The notes under the pieces were generated by a model that worked only from the letters and a program-made list of their open reading frames with translations, was not told the origin of the DNA and made no database searches. 64,000 bases of DNA, taken from positions 21,539,511 to 21,603,510 of the forward strand of contig NC_088210.1 in assembly GCF_037126465.1 (NCBI RefSeq), given 5' to 3'. Position 1 is the first letter of the stretch, and each line of letters opens with the position of its first letter. The position numbers and the translations under genes were made by a program. Below, in pieces: positions 1-12,504 of the stretch. Source of the DNA: Ornithodoros turicata (Eukaryota; Arthropoda; Arachnida; Ixodida; Argasidae).

Positions 1-44
1 GCTGTAATCATCTTAAAAATAATGTTGTTGTTGTTGTTGTACAT

Positions 45-211
45 GACTGTAAATAGGGCTAGAGCAGCTGCGAGCCACCAGCAACAAAAGGAAACGTGCG
101 TAAACGGAACACGTGGAGTGTTAAAGCGACCGCTGGCTTCGTCGTCGGGAGCGTCGCCAGCTGGCCCAAGCACATCATCTGCAGGCTGTTCCAAAGACAG
201 GGGTCAGACTG
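45..211 (+). CDS. Internal exon of an unrecognised protein (partial gene)
   Basis: An open frame reads Gln/Ser/Ala/Pro-rich sequence (SHQQQKETCVNG, then an S/P/G-rich stretch) and ends at 211 in a good donor (GTGAGG), leaving codon phase 1. The next exon, at 278, supplies the two missing bases, so the two are joined with confidence. The upstream boundary is not certain: AG acceptors lie near 56 and 65, and the gene continues off the left edge. The composition suggests a disordered linker. No domain is recognised. Confidence 0.5.
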
Positions 212-277
212 GTGAGGGACACCATCATTGATAGAGTGTACCACCTCGCACCACCTTACCAAATCAAATAACCACAG

Positions 278-513
278 GAAGTTCGAGCGATGCAAGTGAG
301 GATGAGTCTGGGGACAGGTCACCTCAGCGCACGTACAAGAAGACTGCCCTGGGCAGCGGCAGCGCGGCAGAAACGAGTCAAGAAGGGTCTGCAGGGGAGC
401 AGGAGCAGCCCAGGCCCTCGATACGTCCCAATGCGCGGAGGGATAGGCAACGACAGTTGGAGGTTCTCGACCGGATGGCGCAGAGGCTCAGGGACCTCAG
501 GGCAGCAGGGTGA
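278..513 (+). CDS. Terminal exon of the same unrecognised, probably nuclear, protein
   Basis: The acceptor CCACAG precedes 278, and the frame runs to a TGA at 511-513 (about 78 codons with the split codon). It begins with an acidic/serine patch (SSSDASEDESGD), continues through a polar linker, and ends in a highly charged segment, RRDRQRQLEVLDRMAQRLRD, with leucine spacing like a short coiled coil. That architecture is common at the C-terminus of arthropod Myb/SANT-like or MADF-type DNA-binding proteins, but the DNA-binding domain would lie outside the window, so no function is assigned. What follows to 1614 would be 3' UTR and intergenic sequence. Confidence 0.5.
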
Positions 514-1614
514 CTGAGTCCTCGTTTCACACTGATTAGGACTTTGGTTAACTTTGCGAGCGTATCCACTACAGTGGGACCCCTATTATTGGGACTCCGC
601 TTGTAATCTAAATCCGCTAACTGTAAAACGAAGTACCGGTCCCGGCTTAATTGCTATGCCCTCTACGGATTGATGTTCTGACGTAGTATACTGGGGCAAC
701 TCGGGATACCAGTTACTGTAAAATCATTCAGCATGGTTACAACTGTAATTGGGGAGAGAGAGAGAAAAAAAAATGTATAAGCACATGACCTACTGCTACA
801 AGAGGAGACTTGTACACATGCAAAGATCCCAGCACCAGGGTAGTACTTCTGGTAGTCGTTGCTTCGCTGTGGGACTTTGTGCTTTATGGCTCTATTCGTT
901 ATCACTCGATTTGTCGAATCCACGTCAATGTACGGTGGGCATTAGGTAAGGCCGCTAGATTTCTGCTGTGAAAAATTTACGTTTCCGCGAAGTGGGATTT
1001 ACAAATCTGCGGGATTCTGCAGGCGAGAGAAAACAAGCAAAAAAGGAAAAGTAGCAGTATTCTCCAAAGATCCTAGACTCATTCCACATGTTTTTCCAGC
1101 CTTTTGCAACTTTTCAGTGCACAAAGAAAATTATACACAACTCTGACAATTTCTCTGCAGGCATTCCTGTCGTTAGTTTTTCTTTCGTCGTGGCGCATTC
1201 AGCCACGTAAGTGCCAGCATTATCGGTGGTGTCAGGCATTGCATTAGCGACTGATTTGGTCTAACCCGCGAAAATGTCGCAGATTGACTGAAATCCTCAC
1301 ATAATTGAGTAAGATATCGAATATTCCCCTAACAAGCGGACGATTCTGAAGGAAACAACAAGTTCTATGAAATTTTGCGGAACCTCGGTAAAAATAAAAC
1401 CCTGGACACTGCGTTCTCATGGGCAATTGTGGCATGTCCAAGTCTCTATATGTCATAGTAATCGTGTCAACAGAAACGTAATATGAACATGAAACCGAAC
1501 ACTTGCAAACTTTTTGGAATTACGGCTGGAAGTAACTGGAATTTTCGATGACAAAAGGAAAGGTGCATGCTGCGGAATATTCGTGCCAATCAAGCTCGTA
1601 CATCTTTCTTGCAG
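514..1614. other. Non-coding stretch after the first gene
   Basis: No conserved coding exon, RNA gene or clear transposon end is visible here. It may contain the 3' UTR of the gene ending at 513. A short GA-rich tract lies near 750-770. Confidence 0.4.
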
Positions 1615-1831
1615 GTCTCAACAGCAGCATCAGGTTTCAACAGGGCACCATCGTCGAGCATGTCTCATGCACTTATACGTGCTAGACGTGAGCCGCGTGA
1701 CAGACAGCGCGGAGGCATCGTGGCTCCCTCTTCAACAGAGGCATCGCCCTTCCCCCTCAACTGTAGAAGAAGTTATTCTCTACTCTCTAGTGCTTGGCCG
1801 TGGAGAGCTCATCCTCTTTGGAGGTATCCAG
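1615..1831 (+). CDS. Isolated kelch-like exon
   Basis: The interval is bounded by a strong acceptor (CTTTCTTGCAG) and a strong donor (CAG then GTAAGG). One frame is open throughout (72 codons after one leading base). It contains a kelch-blade-like HLYVLDVSR, then a tryptophan, a PSPS turn, and the blade core GRGELILFGGIQ. This pattern, beta strand with LYVLD then LILFGG, is characteristic of kelch-repeat proteins such as F-box/kelch substrate adaptors; FBXO42 is one possibility, but I cannot confirm it. A second frame is also open, which weakens the case. No partner exons were found, so it could be an orphan exon of a rearranged gene or an alternative downstream exon of the gene ending at 513. 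Confidence 0.4.
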
Positions 1832-2398
1832 GTAAGGTTGTTTTCCGGTTCCTTTGTTCACGCTTTGTTTCTCGAGATGGTTTGAAGAAATATCAAAGGG
1901 AACGTTTTAAATCTAGAGGGACTCAGTCAACAGACCGGAGGATGCGGACACGGTGCAAGAAGTCGTTTCAAGTTCGGTGTACTTCGTTACTTGTAAACAT
2001 GTCACGATATAATCACCTGTGATCGCTGCATTGCAAGCTTCGTGCAGCAGCTCTTCTCAGCGACTTAAAAATTCATCACTGCCATATTGAGGAAATAGCT
2101 GCGCAATATGAGATAATTTAAGCACGGCTGCTGACCTGTAACAGAGTTTGCCAACGTCCTCGCAGAGAATCACTGATGTAAAATACTTTATTGTAATTAT
2201 TACGAACCAAAGATGTACATGTGCCCAATTTCCCCGTCGGCAACTGTGCTCACTTAAGAAACGCAGGTCGTGTGTGAAGGAGTAGTGGCCACTTGTACTA
2301 CATTTCTGAAGACGAAGGTAATGTCCTGAGAGGCTGAAGCCAAGTGTGGGTCCTGCAAAGACCCAAAATTTAGGATTTCACCTTTTTATAATATAAGT

Positions 2399-2745
2399 AG
2401 AGCCTGAAGTTTTCGGGAAATATTTTTTTCTAAATTCGGGGGTTAAAAATCGGGTAAATAAACATGTGCACTAAATTCATGCGAATTCGGGTGAAAAAAA
2501 CTTCCAGTAGGCTAAATTCGGGGGGAAATCGGGCTCAGTTACTCAAAGTAACTGTAGTAGTTTGGTACAAACGGTGATGTAACTGCATTTGCTGCCAAAC
2601 AAGTAAGTTAGTGCATTCCTACAGACATCCAAGTGAGGGGCAATTTGCCAGGCAAAAATCGGGTTTCACCCTAAAGAGGCAACCTTCAATTCGGGGTGCA
2701 AATTCGAGGAAGAATCGGGTAAAACCGTAAAACTTCAGGCTTCTA
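2399..2745 (+). mobile_element. MITE-like element with GAGCCTGAAG termini, copy A
   Basis: The element begins GAGCCTGAAGTTTTCGGG and ends with the inverted form (AAAACTTCAGGC), flanked by TA. The internal sequence is non-coding and rich in the motif AAATTCGGGG/AAATCGGG. Homologous copies lie at 19506-19837 and, inverted, at 22009-22351, with a degraded copy near 51235-51610. Termini plus TA target suggest a Tc1/mariner-type non-autonomous element. Confidence 0.7.
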
Positions 2746-3432
2746 AATATAAGGAGACAAAGGCGTTTCATAGTGCAAGAAAACCTTGAGCCTCGAGGCC
2801 ACGTAAAAGACGAACACGCGCGGAAGACTTTTACGTGTCTTGGAGGTCGAGGTTTTCTTGCACTATCGATCCTCACCAGCTAGCTGCCAGCCGTCCTTTC
2901 AGTCATCTCAGAGACAAAGGCATTGCCAGCTGTTTTCCCCAACAATAAACATGCATCTGTGACCTCATGGTTTGCCTCCTGAAATTCTTAGGGGTGTGTG
3001 ACGGCACTTTGTTCGAGCGTAGCAGTGTCAAGTTCTGTGTTGTTTGTACATATTCACGTTTGTAACTTCTCTTCCTGGAGCATTCTTATGACATGTCCAA
3101 CAATAAAAACTCGAATTTTGTTACAACCTAATACATAGAGTATAACGATAAGCGTTATCCTCCTATCCCTGCTACAGTGAGCAAGGCTAATCGTGAATGA
3201 CCAGTGTGGTAGTCTCTACCACCACTGTGCACCATACTGTAGCGATTGAAAAATATACAGAGGCTGGTGCAGCTCTTTCTGTCAGTGTGTATAATTTTCA
3301 TCTATTGTGCTGTAACTGGCACTTTTCCTGTACTAATACTCCTCTCCCCTCTGCTTTCTGTCTTACTGAAAAAAAATTTACGCTCCCAAGGAGACGTCAG
3401 CAAAGAATACATTGTGGGATATCTACCACATA

Positions 3433-3436
3433 CGTG

Positions 3437-3468
<32 letters not shown>

Positions 3469-3472
3469 CCAC
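3433..3472. repeat. (TA)n microsatellite
   Basis: A run of alternating T and A about 30 bp long, preceded by GTATATG repeats. A simple sequence repeat just beyond the 3' end of the RAD54B model. Confidence 0.9.
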
Positions 3473-3795
3473 CACAGAAAGAAAATGTTTGCGAGTGTGC
3501 AGCATCTTCTGAGGTTCATTATGTCATTGTTGTAATTACTAATTAGTCAACTTGCACATTAAGTTTTGCGCTCTCTCTTCATTTCTTGAAAAAGGGCACT
3601 CTACTCTAGGATCTTTGATATGCACATGTTCGCTCATGCTTTGCTATTGCGTTTGTGTAAGTTTCCATGGAAATTGTCCATCCTGGTGGAACTTATCTAC
3701 ACTAAAATGCGGAAGTAAGTTGTGCCTCCTCCCCCTTTTTTTTTTTCTTCGAGGAAGGAAGAAAAAGAAAGGAGGACATCATGCATGCACTGTAC

Positions 3796-6700
3796 CTGTG
3801 TTTGCATCAGGTTGATGGGTGCTGCAATATGCTCCCACTTGAGCAGATCTTCCATGCCAACCTTCTGGGAACGCAAACCATATTTCACACAATAAGCAAA
3901 AGGAAGTCAGGCCAGCATTATGCCAAGCCATGCATGCACACTAAAGCAAGCAAGAATACCTTCCCAAGCTTCACAGGGTAACCTTTGGGCTGCAAGGTCT
4001 GGCGTGGCTGTGGTTTGCTCTCCTTTTGTCCTTCTGTATCGTAGTCAATATCAAAATCTGCGTCATCCAGCAGGAGATTATTTTCCTGCTGACAAGGACA
4101 TCCTAACAAGTCGTGCGTTGAGCAAGCCGTTGTTTCGTCCAGTGAAAACAGGTCCTGAAATGCAAGGTCTAGGTCATGTACCAGCGCCCATTGGCTTGGG
4201 GATAGTCTGAACGTTTGACACCTTCAGATCTTCTGACGAAAACTTCTGATTTTCTTTTTTGTTTTCGAGAACAGTGCCGCTGAGTTCTTGCTTCATGATC
4301 TGTCTTTGAAAAATTTTCTCCTCTACTGTGCCCTGACATGAAATGAAAGGTGCAGACTTATGTGGCACAGTTTTAAAAAGTAAGGCACAATATCAAGATG
4401 TGCGTATCAAAAAATGTTTTCTGAGCTTACAGTGGTTAGCAGGCGATATACTGAGACATCATTTGCCTGGCCATCCCTCCATACTCTAGCCATAGCTTGA
4501 AGGTCATTTGCAGGATTCCAGTCAACGTCGTACAAGAGAATCCGATTGGCTCCTACCAGATTTAAACCCACGCCTCCAGCTTTTGAGCTTAGTAGGAAGA
4601 CGACTGCACAGATTGAAGCATGTGTAACTTGTCTCCTCTTGCACTACACCACATATCAATTCTGACAATCTTTGAGAACAGCATGACTAAGCCCCCTGGT
4701 TTTCTGCTGCGGCAAATTCAAAATTCTGCGGCACCAACTTGTAAATTCCGCGATTTTCCGCGGCAAGCAGTCAACGGCTGCTTGAAATGGGGAATCGCTT
4801 TATTTTGTCTTGGATAACGTGGGAACAAAAAATATTTTATAAAATTACAGATTCGAAGCACTGTTGTGGTTCAGCATGACAGCATACGTGATATCTTGTC
4901 GCCTGCAATCATTTTATAATTGCTGAAAGATCTTTCGGCATCTACAGAGTTTATGGGAACTTTATAGGAAGATTATAGGTAGGAGCTTACAATACGTGCC
5001 CAGTGGAAGTTACATCTTTAGGACACCCTTTTTATTTCTGGACTGTAGGCATTATTTAAGAGTCTAGGGAAACTCCCAAACATCAAATCAAAATCCCCCA
5101 CTGCTGCTGCTAGGCTGCTCGCGGGAGGGACGCCACCCCATCCTCAGGCGGAGTATGCACAATAAACTTGGGCTAACGTTATCTTAAGCTAAACTACAAT
5201 CTGTCTGTGTTGGTCCTGCAGCACGGGCAATTTCGTAAAGCAGGCTTCACCTCATGCAGGGAAGCGTCAGGTGAAGCCCACTTTCGGGAGGTGTCGTTCA
5301 TATTCTGCGAATAATCGGATATTCGGAAATCCGAATATTGGGCATTCGATTCGCGAATGAAATTGATGATTGATATTTGATTCGAATTCGAGAACTCTAA
5401 TATCCGCACACCTCTAAAAATAAAATTCCGTGAAATTCATTGCCAAACGAAGGGTTCCACGATATTTCGCGGAAAACCCTGGGCCTTAAGCATGACCCAG
5501 TGTAAGGGCATCAAAGTGGCAAGCAAAATCAGATGCAGATTTCCAAGAGATCAGTGTGAGTCATTTACAGGAAGGAAGCCACAAGTACATGTGACTCAAC
5601 CAATCGTGCACATGACTGATTCATACTTACAACAGTCTGAAGATGGTGAATTGAAGCGGTCCACAAGTTCCATACGCTGCACGGAAGATGTTGAACCGTC
5701 CAGTCTTACGACAGGATATTTCTTCTGAGAGCACAGCTGTTGCAGCAAGTCGAGCGTCTGCACAGAAAATCAAATTCCATGTTAAATTGCATGTCCTTCA
5801 AACTTGAATTACCTCTGGAAATTATGGTCTTCGTTGAAGTTTCAGAAGACACAGTGAAGATCTTTCGCTCAGGCTAAAATGGCAACTGTCATTTCACCTC
5901 ATATTGCAATCAGCAACTAGTCAAATAGTCTCAAGCACAGCCTTCCATTTGTTGAAAGATGGAAGTCACTGAAAAGGTTAGCCAGCTGTAGGACTCGAAC
6001 CCACATCTCCTGGATTACCGGTCCAGGGCTCTACCAATTGAGCTAAGCTAACACACCTCCCCAGCGACTTCCAAGGGCACGTCATCTGAAGGGACACATC
6101 AACCACTCTCTCTCTCTCGCTCATCCCCATTTCACTCTTACATTTTTCTCACTCATACACACAATCATACGACGAGTCGACGATCACATGCCTACCTTTG
6201 TGAAGCTGGACACTATCACTATTCTCCGAAGAGGCTTCACAGACCACATAGAAGAGAGTAATTTTGCCACGACCCTCATTTTGCCCGAGTGAAGTTCCAG
6301 AGAAACGCCAGGACGCTGGAGATCTGGTGGAAGCACGTTCTGTACGTCAATTTGTAATGGTTCCTGTTTGAAAACATCACACACATATTTCACTCAAAGG
6401 AGTCGTCTGCTGCCGCATTTATTGTAGTTCTTGTTGAGTCTAGTTCGTCGCAGCTCTACGGATCTCTGAAGTCGGAAATACAGCAAGGCTGGCGAAGCGT
6501 GTTGAACTTACTAAAATTTCCTCATCGGGCTCCTGTACAAGTAACGGGTGATTGCAGAGCTTGCGCAGTGCTAGGATGCACGCCAAGTGGGATGTTGCAT
6601 CGCAGGACAGATAGGAGGTGAGACAAGATCTCACGGCATTGGATTGCAGGTATGCGTGATACAGACGCAGCTGAAGTGGCTGTGGTTGGCAAAACACCAC

Positions 6701-9700
6701 ATACTCCACTGCGAGAAAGAGTCTCTGTAACTATCTCCTAGCCAGTGGGATTTCACCCATGCATACATGATTTAAGGTCCTGTGTGCAGAAGATTATTGT
6801 ACTGGCAAGAATATGTAAGCACCTTTTCCAGGTAAATAACTTTTGATGACCTCTTGAGTGCGACGAAGTATGAACAAGGAAGTCAATCGCGACAACTCTT
6901 CAGTCCGCGCTTCCCCCAGTTCTTTCACCGCTGGACTGGCAGTGGGAAGTTTGGACTGTAGAATAGGCTCTTGATACACGCGTCGGAATGACGACGGTGT
7001 GCCTGTTACGAAGGAACATTGAAACAGTAAATGTGCAATCAATCCAATTGAAAATCATTACATGAGGAGTTTTGCATTAATCAGAAAAAGTTGCTGGATA
7101 AATATTTCATCACTTTGGTTATGTCTGCAGCACACAGAATCTCTTGGGTTGAACATCCTTTTATCGTTTCTACTCAGTTATGCTAGAAATGCACATCAGA
7201 CATGTGTTCAGTTACATTTAAGAACTTCTGAATGCCAAGTGTAATTGTCAAGCATCTGACATAACGATTTATTACTGCAATATAGTAAGAATTCTTGATA
7301 ATATGTAGCTAACTCACTACATTAATGCTGGAGTAACTTCAATTAAATTTCTTCCTTTAGATAGCTTTGTTCAAGTATACCACATCATGTTTTGAGTTAC
7401 TTAACCCCATTGCAGGGCTTTTAGCATTTGCTTTTGGAGTATATGTGCAGCAAAAAATTAAACTGCTTTCTGTGACCCCAACCATATATTCTCAACAACT
7501 TCCAATCTCTTTGTTCTTACAATTAGAATTTTGTGTTGTTCAATTAATTTTTGAGTCAATATATGGTGCATATGGTACAGGTTGTCTTACCAGCATTTCT
7601 GTTGCTGAAACACAATTTATCATGTAAAATATAAAATACTAAGATTATTCCCATGTTGCAGTCTTCTTTGTTGTGCAGGTGCTTTTGCAAAACTGATAGT
7701 ATGATACTATATACTCATGGGATATTTTTATTGTCTGAGTACCCAGACACTTTTTTGGAATCAGCCAGTTGATGGTAAGCATTGACTAATGAGTTGATGA
7801 GCAACTAATTGATGCATTTGGCATACTTCTACTGCTGATAGTTCACTAGGCTACTTAAGAACATCCAACATCAAATTTTTCACATAAAAATAGGCTCTAT
7901 AAAACACCCTCAGAACCTTGCAAGAAACAAAAAATCAGAACATGGATCTACAACACTTCAGTGACGTAACCTACCTAGAATTCCTGGATTGCAAAAATCG
8001 ATGAGAGCATAAAATTCTTGCAAGTCATTCTGAACTGGAGTGCCAGTAAGGAGAATTCTCTTATCAATTCCCAGGGTTTGCAGACACTAAATAAAGACAG
8101 GAAATATGAGGAAAAGAACTTTCCAACATTAGACATTTAGTAGCCATACAGCCGTCGTCTTGATGTTTGCATTCTTGAGCCTGTGAGCTTCATCGCAGAC
8201 TAGAAGATCAAAAGTCACGTTTGAAAGGCTCTCTGCACATCGCACGCACATCTCGTACGAAAGTATTAGCACTGGATACAAGCTGGGCTGCCGCAGGAAA
8301 CCCTGGAAGTTAGAAAAGTGTATTCCTATGCAGGCATATAAGAAACATTGCATGACTGCTGCAACACAAGACATATGTACAACAAAGACATTTGTGTAAA
8401 GCCTGCTTGCTGTAGATGATATTTTGCAGTCTCTCTTTCTGAATGATTGTACAACATTTGCATTTGCTTCTGCGGCAATGTACATTATACTAGACATCCT
8501 TGAACTGTTTTTACTGCCGTTTTTTTTGTAACGAAACTTGCCTGCCTTGTGATGCACTTGTGAGGATCTAATCATGCAGTCAGACATGCAGAGGACAAAC
8601 ACAGCCATCAATATCTGATTAAATCCACATTCTACACCCCCCACCTGTACCATTCCTATCGCCTGAAAATTGGCATGTTGGATAGAAGATGAACTTGCTC
8701 ACTTCTATTTTGTTGTTCTGGTCGACGTGGTAGACACGAAGGTTGCGGTTCATCAACCATTTCTTAAATTCTTTCACCCAGTTCTACGAAAACAAATTTG
8801 GTTAGCAAAAAATTATACAGTGCATAACTTAGATATCATCTTTCATCGTTAGATATCATTACTTTGACTAGACTGCTTGGTGTGATAATCAACACCTTGC
8901 GCAGGCAGGGCTTTCCACCATAAGGTCCCTGTCTAAGAAGTGTCCTAAAAAAACACATGTGATACGTTATCTCAGATGAGTTGGGTATGAAAGTAGGTTT
9001 ATGAAACCTTACCATATTAGTGCAATGCATTGCAATGTTTTGCCAAGACCCATTTCATCTCTGAAAGTTGAGGAGCTCGTGTCACTGGGTGCCCGTTTGA
9101 ATTCGGAAGCGCTCCACCAGACAATGGCTGCAGCTTTACTCACGCAAGTATAGCACCACTGCCGTTGAAAGCACGCATGTTCATAATGCTCTCGTAAAGG
9201 AATACAAGGCCTTCCTTCTGATGTGGCCTCAGACAACGTGCAAGCGATGCTTCCACCACTACATCTGTAACAGGCAGCTGGTTTCTGTTTTGGTTCCCCT
9301 GGAAAGTGAACCATACCGCATACCAGGGCCATTTTTGTTGAACTGTCGAACGTTGCATGTGTAATAATCACCAGACAAGTTTAGTAGTAGTGCAGTGCAC
9401 ACTGTGGTTTACAGGAAACAACGCATGCTTGATAAGGGTCAAGCGTAAGCTCAAGATCAAATGTGATATGAAAATTATGCATATTGAGACACTTTGCGTT
9501 TCAGGTTTTGGGGTGTTTTAAAAATAGGGGGATGGCAGAAATAATGGTTGTATTTTGGGAGCTGTAAAACAAGGGTAAAATTGGGGAACATGGACTGGAA
9601 AAGTGAACAATGAGCACAACGAAACGAGATGCTGAGAGGATGTGCTCAATTCGCATTGCTTAGTGTTCTCTAGTGCCCATATTGATGACTGAATCTGCAC

Positions 9701-12504
9701 TTGATTTATTTATTTATTATTATTATTTATTATGTTTTTTTACCACAAGTGAAGATGACGCAAATCGGAAGTAAACACGGGTCCTACCAGCTTCTACCTT
9801 AAAACACAGGGCTATGCATGTAATGTTGTCCGCAGAGTCAGCGAAAGCACGAAGCTGCATATTCTACGAGGCGTATGTTTCCTTTGTTCTCATTTAGCCA
9901 TATCAAAATTACCATTAAATTCAGTTACCGTAACACCTCCAACACATTTTGTGGCATGAAAACCTTCGTTGCATACGGTGCACAGTTCTTTATTTTTATC
10001 AGTGTTCATTATTTGACTCTTCTACCTGCTGAGTGTGGCTTGGCCTTGGCAAGACCAAAGAATCAGGCTGGATGACAGGTACATTCGGGACATGGAACTT
10101 TCGTGCAGTCTGTCCAGATTCGGTACCAGTCTCGCCTATGTGAGGTGTCTTGAAGGGAATTGCAGGGATGCTGCGTCCTGCTAAACGGTAACAAAATGTG
10201 GTTTTGGTGAGTGCAGGTATGTTGTCCCTCTTTGGTGAGGGTGTACATACATATTTTCTCTGACTATGTGACAATTTGAAGTTTTTAATATGAGTCGATC
10301 TCATATTGATTTGGGAACTTTGATGTGCGGCACTCTTAATCTTTGGTACATTTCCATCTCTGCCAAAAAGCAGAACACTGTACGCACAGTAAAGGGTAAA
10401 TCGTGACAATATTTCCCCAGAGTCTTGATAAGAAAGCTTTCATGTGGTGTTTCAGATTTTGATGTCAGCTCATCCGGAGCTCTTGTAGCCGTACGTGTTT
10501 ATTTACATAAGTATGCCTTGCGAGATGTTTGAACATAAAAATGTCTAGTTGTGCATCCTGTATTCCACATCTCGTATTGTTTCTGTTTTCCGAATTTTCG
10601 GTCCGTGCCAAGTTCTAATATAGTTTCTATTCACCTCTGTTTTCTAACGTGTTCTATGTACGTTTACAAACCTTGACATGCCGTATTGCTGTCTCGTGTA
10701 GACAAGGGCCCAGAAGTAGATGTGCTTCCAGTAAAGCACTGACCAGATAGATATTCTTCAGAGGAAATGATACCCTGAACCTAGAAATGGGCAGTGAATA
10801 AATCCATTAATAAGATAGTATATAATATAGTACTAGGCAATATGGGTAGGTGTCGAAAGAATGTCAACATCGATATACCTCGCATTCCTTTCCTGACAGT
10901 TTAAAGATACTGCCTTCTTGAATGTTGCTCACTTCTGATGCCTTGTAGCCAAAAGTTGTTGCTATCCTGCATTTACAACATTGTATTTGCTGTGACTACT
11001 TGCCTGACATGTGTGTAAGAACATAACACAGGAGCAAGCAGAGAAGTTGGGTTATGCACATGAGTCATCTACAATGCTGGCAAACAGTAACACATCAATA
11101 ATTGCTGCACACAAAAGCCATGGAGTTCCAAGTGAGAATTGAAGTGCATGCACGTGACACCCTTCAGGTAAGCTTTAGTGCAATGAACCTGCATTAGATT
11201 TCGCGCAGACCTTCCCACAGCCTAGCAACACAAATAGAATTAAACAAACGTGGGGCTGAGGCAGCATGGATGGCACACAGGCTAAAAAACAGTAAACTAT
11301 GACATACTCTTTTCCTTCCAAGGTCCTCAAGGAGGCACATCGTCCCTTGATGATCAGCACTCCTGAAACATTTTTTCCCCCCCTTCTGTGCAGGATTGTT
11401 ACAAAGTTTGGACTTTCGAACACTCACCATCACCTTCCCATTTCTTGTGCTGCAACAAGAATTAGAGAAAAAGAGGTCATTACAAGATACAGGGCCGGTG
11501 CTCGGGCGCGGGGCCTTATCGCCCCCTCCCCCCTATCGCCGGCCCTGACAAGATAACAGATATGCAACTTGATACAGCTACATCCTTCCGGTTTTCCAAT
11601 CTACTCTTAGCTTTCAACATGGCTGTACAGTACAACTGTACAGGTGTCAAGTATTTTCAAATGCAAATCAAATGCTCATTCGAAAGATATTTCATTTAAG
11701 ACTATAAATTGGTATTAAATTTATAAACAGTGTTGTGAACATTTTGACAGGCTTGCTGGACAAAGTACTGCATACTGTGCAGCAACCTCACCACCAGATC
11801 CAATTCTATTTCGAAAGCCAGATGATGGCTCGACACTGTCCCTTTAACAGGGCTGCTGGATGAATTCTTCGTGGTTTTGTCACGTCTTTTCTGGCAGATC
11901 TGGAAATGTCAAATCCTACTTTACAAAGCCTTACCTTCTTTGTGGACTGCTTACACCACATAACACTGAAGTAATGTGCATCCAGTGACAAGTTTCCTAT
12001 TGGTCCGGTGGTGCAACTGGAGGCATCACCACTAGAGTCGTCGTTGCAGCTGCAGAAATAAAACATTTCGGCTATAACGTCGTTAACCGCTGAGGAATTT
12101 AGCAAGAAAAACGAGTTGTCGACAGACGTACCGAGCCGTGTCGTTTAGAGCAGCCGTGCCAACAGCGCTGGCTACCGCAGCCACTGGTGGTACTTTATCC
12201 TCAACACAATATTTCTTTGGTGAGTTCTCCGGGCTGTCATCCGTCGCCTGACTTAGTAACTTCATGACGTCGTTGATGCTTCGTTTTTTACTTTGCCCCG
12301 AGAATGTTGAAACATCTTCCGCCGTAGCTGAGCTCGGCACCTAATGATCGAGAGCCGAAAAATGAATGTGGTATTAACTTAGGCATGTAACTTTAGACAC
12401 AAGCCAACCTTTGGGACCGAGGAACCAAGAGCAGCTGTGTGACTCACGAAGGGCGACACAAATCGCTTGTGGGAGCTCTGACTTGCCACTGCTGACTTTC
12501 TCAT
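3796..12504 (-). CDS. RAD54B: RAD54B-like SNF2-family DNA repair translocase (about 21 exons; last exon unresolved)
   Basis: ATP-dependent dsDNA translocase that works with RAD51 in homologous recombination in the nucleus. Exons (minus strand): 12448-12504, 12132-12340, 11935-12049, 11308-11385, 10879-10966, 10672-10774, 10026-10423, 9144-9298, 9013-9060, 8863-8944, 8703-8783, 8150-8302, 7975-8086, 6823-7002, 6512-6708, 6196-6363, 5631-5757, 4431-4603, 4222-4332, 3960-4154, 3796-3864. All have GT-AG borders and compatible phases except 11308-11385, which has one excess base in a G7A6 run. The start MRKSAVASQ matches the vertebrate RAD54B N-terminus. RAD54B-specific YFSVMWCK lies near residue 110. 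SNF2 motifs follow: LRPHQKEG, Walker A DEMGLGKT (about 402), DEAH (about 508), [16 protein letters not shown] and RVWRDGQ (about 826). About 966 residues are visible against about 910 in human. The C-terminus [10 protein letters not shown] matches the family, but the stop codon is uncertain. Copy number looks single. Confidence 0.93.
5941..6053 (-). mobile_element. tRNA-derived SINE in a RAD54B intron
   Basis: On the minus strand a tRNA-like head (about 5977-6052) shows A-box TTAGCTCAATTGGTAGAG and B-box GGGTTCGAGTCC. The anticodon arm would read GGT (Thr-like), but position 33 is C instead of the universal U, and the sequence occurs again at 20554-20627. It is flanked by the AAGTCGCTG / CAGTGACTT inverted motif seen at the second copy. 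This points to a SINE head (compare the tick Ruka family, from memory) rather than a working tRNA gene. Confidence 0.75.
6100..6119. repeat. Short (CT)n tract beside the SINE
   Basis: CTCTCTCTCTC simple repeat immediately upstream of the minus-strand SINE head. Confidence 0.6.

Larger units (their letters stand above)
1832..3795. other. Repeat-rich stretch between the kelch exon and the RAD54B 3' end
   Basis: Besides MITE copy A and the TA microsatellite listed separately, this stretch holds AATAAA hexamers near 2944 and 3103 and no supported coding exon. The final exon of RAD54B on the minus strand may lie here but was not identified with confidence. Confidence 0.4.

Noticed and set aside
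2880..2935. Candidate last exon of RAD54B (minus strand, reads NAFVSEMTERTAGS then stop), resembling the end of vertebrate RAD54B.
   Set aside because: The acceptor has no pyrimidine tract and the codon phase does not fit exon 3796-3864; kept only as a weak possibility.
5977..6052. Possible functional tRNA-Thr gene on the minus strand.
   Set aside because: U33 is replaced by C, the anticodon arm is imperfect and the same sequence recurs as the head of a SINE at 20554.
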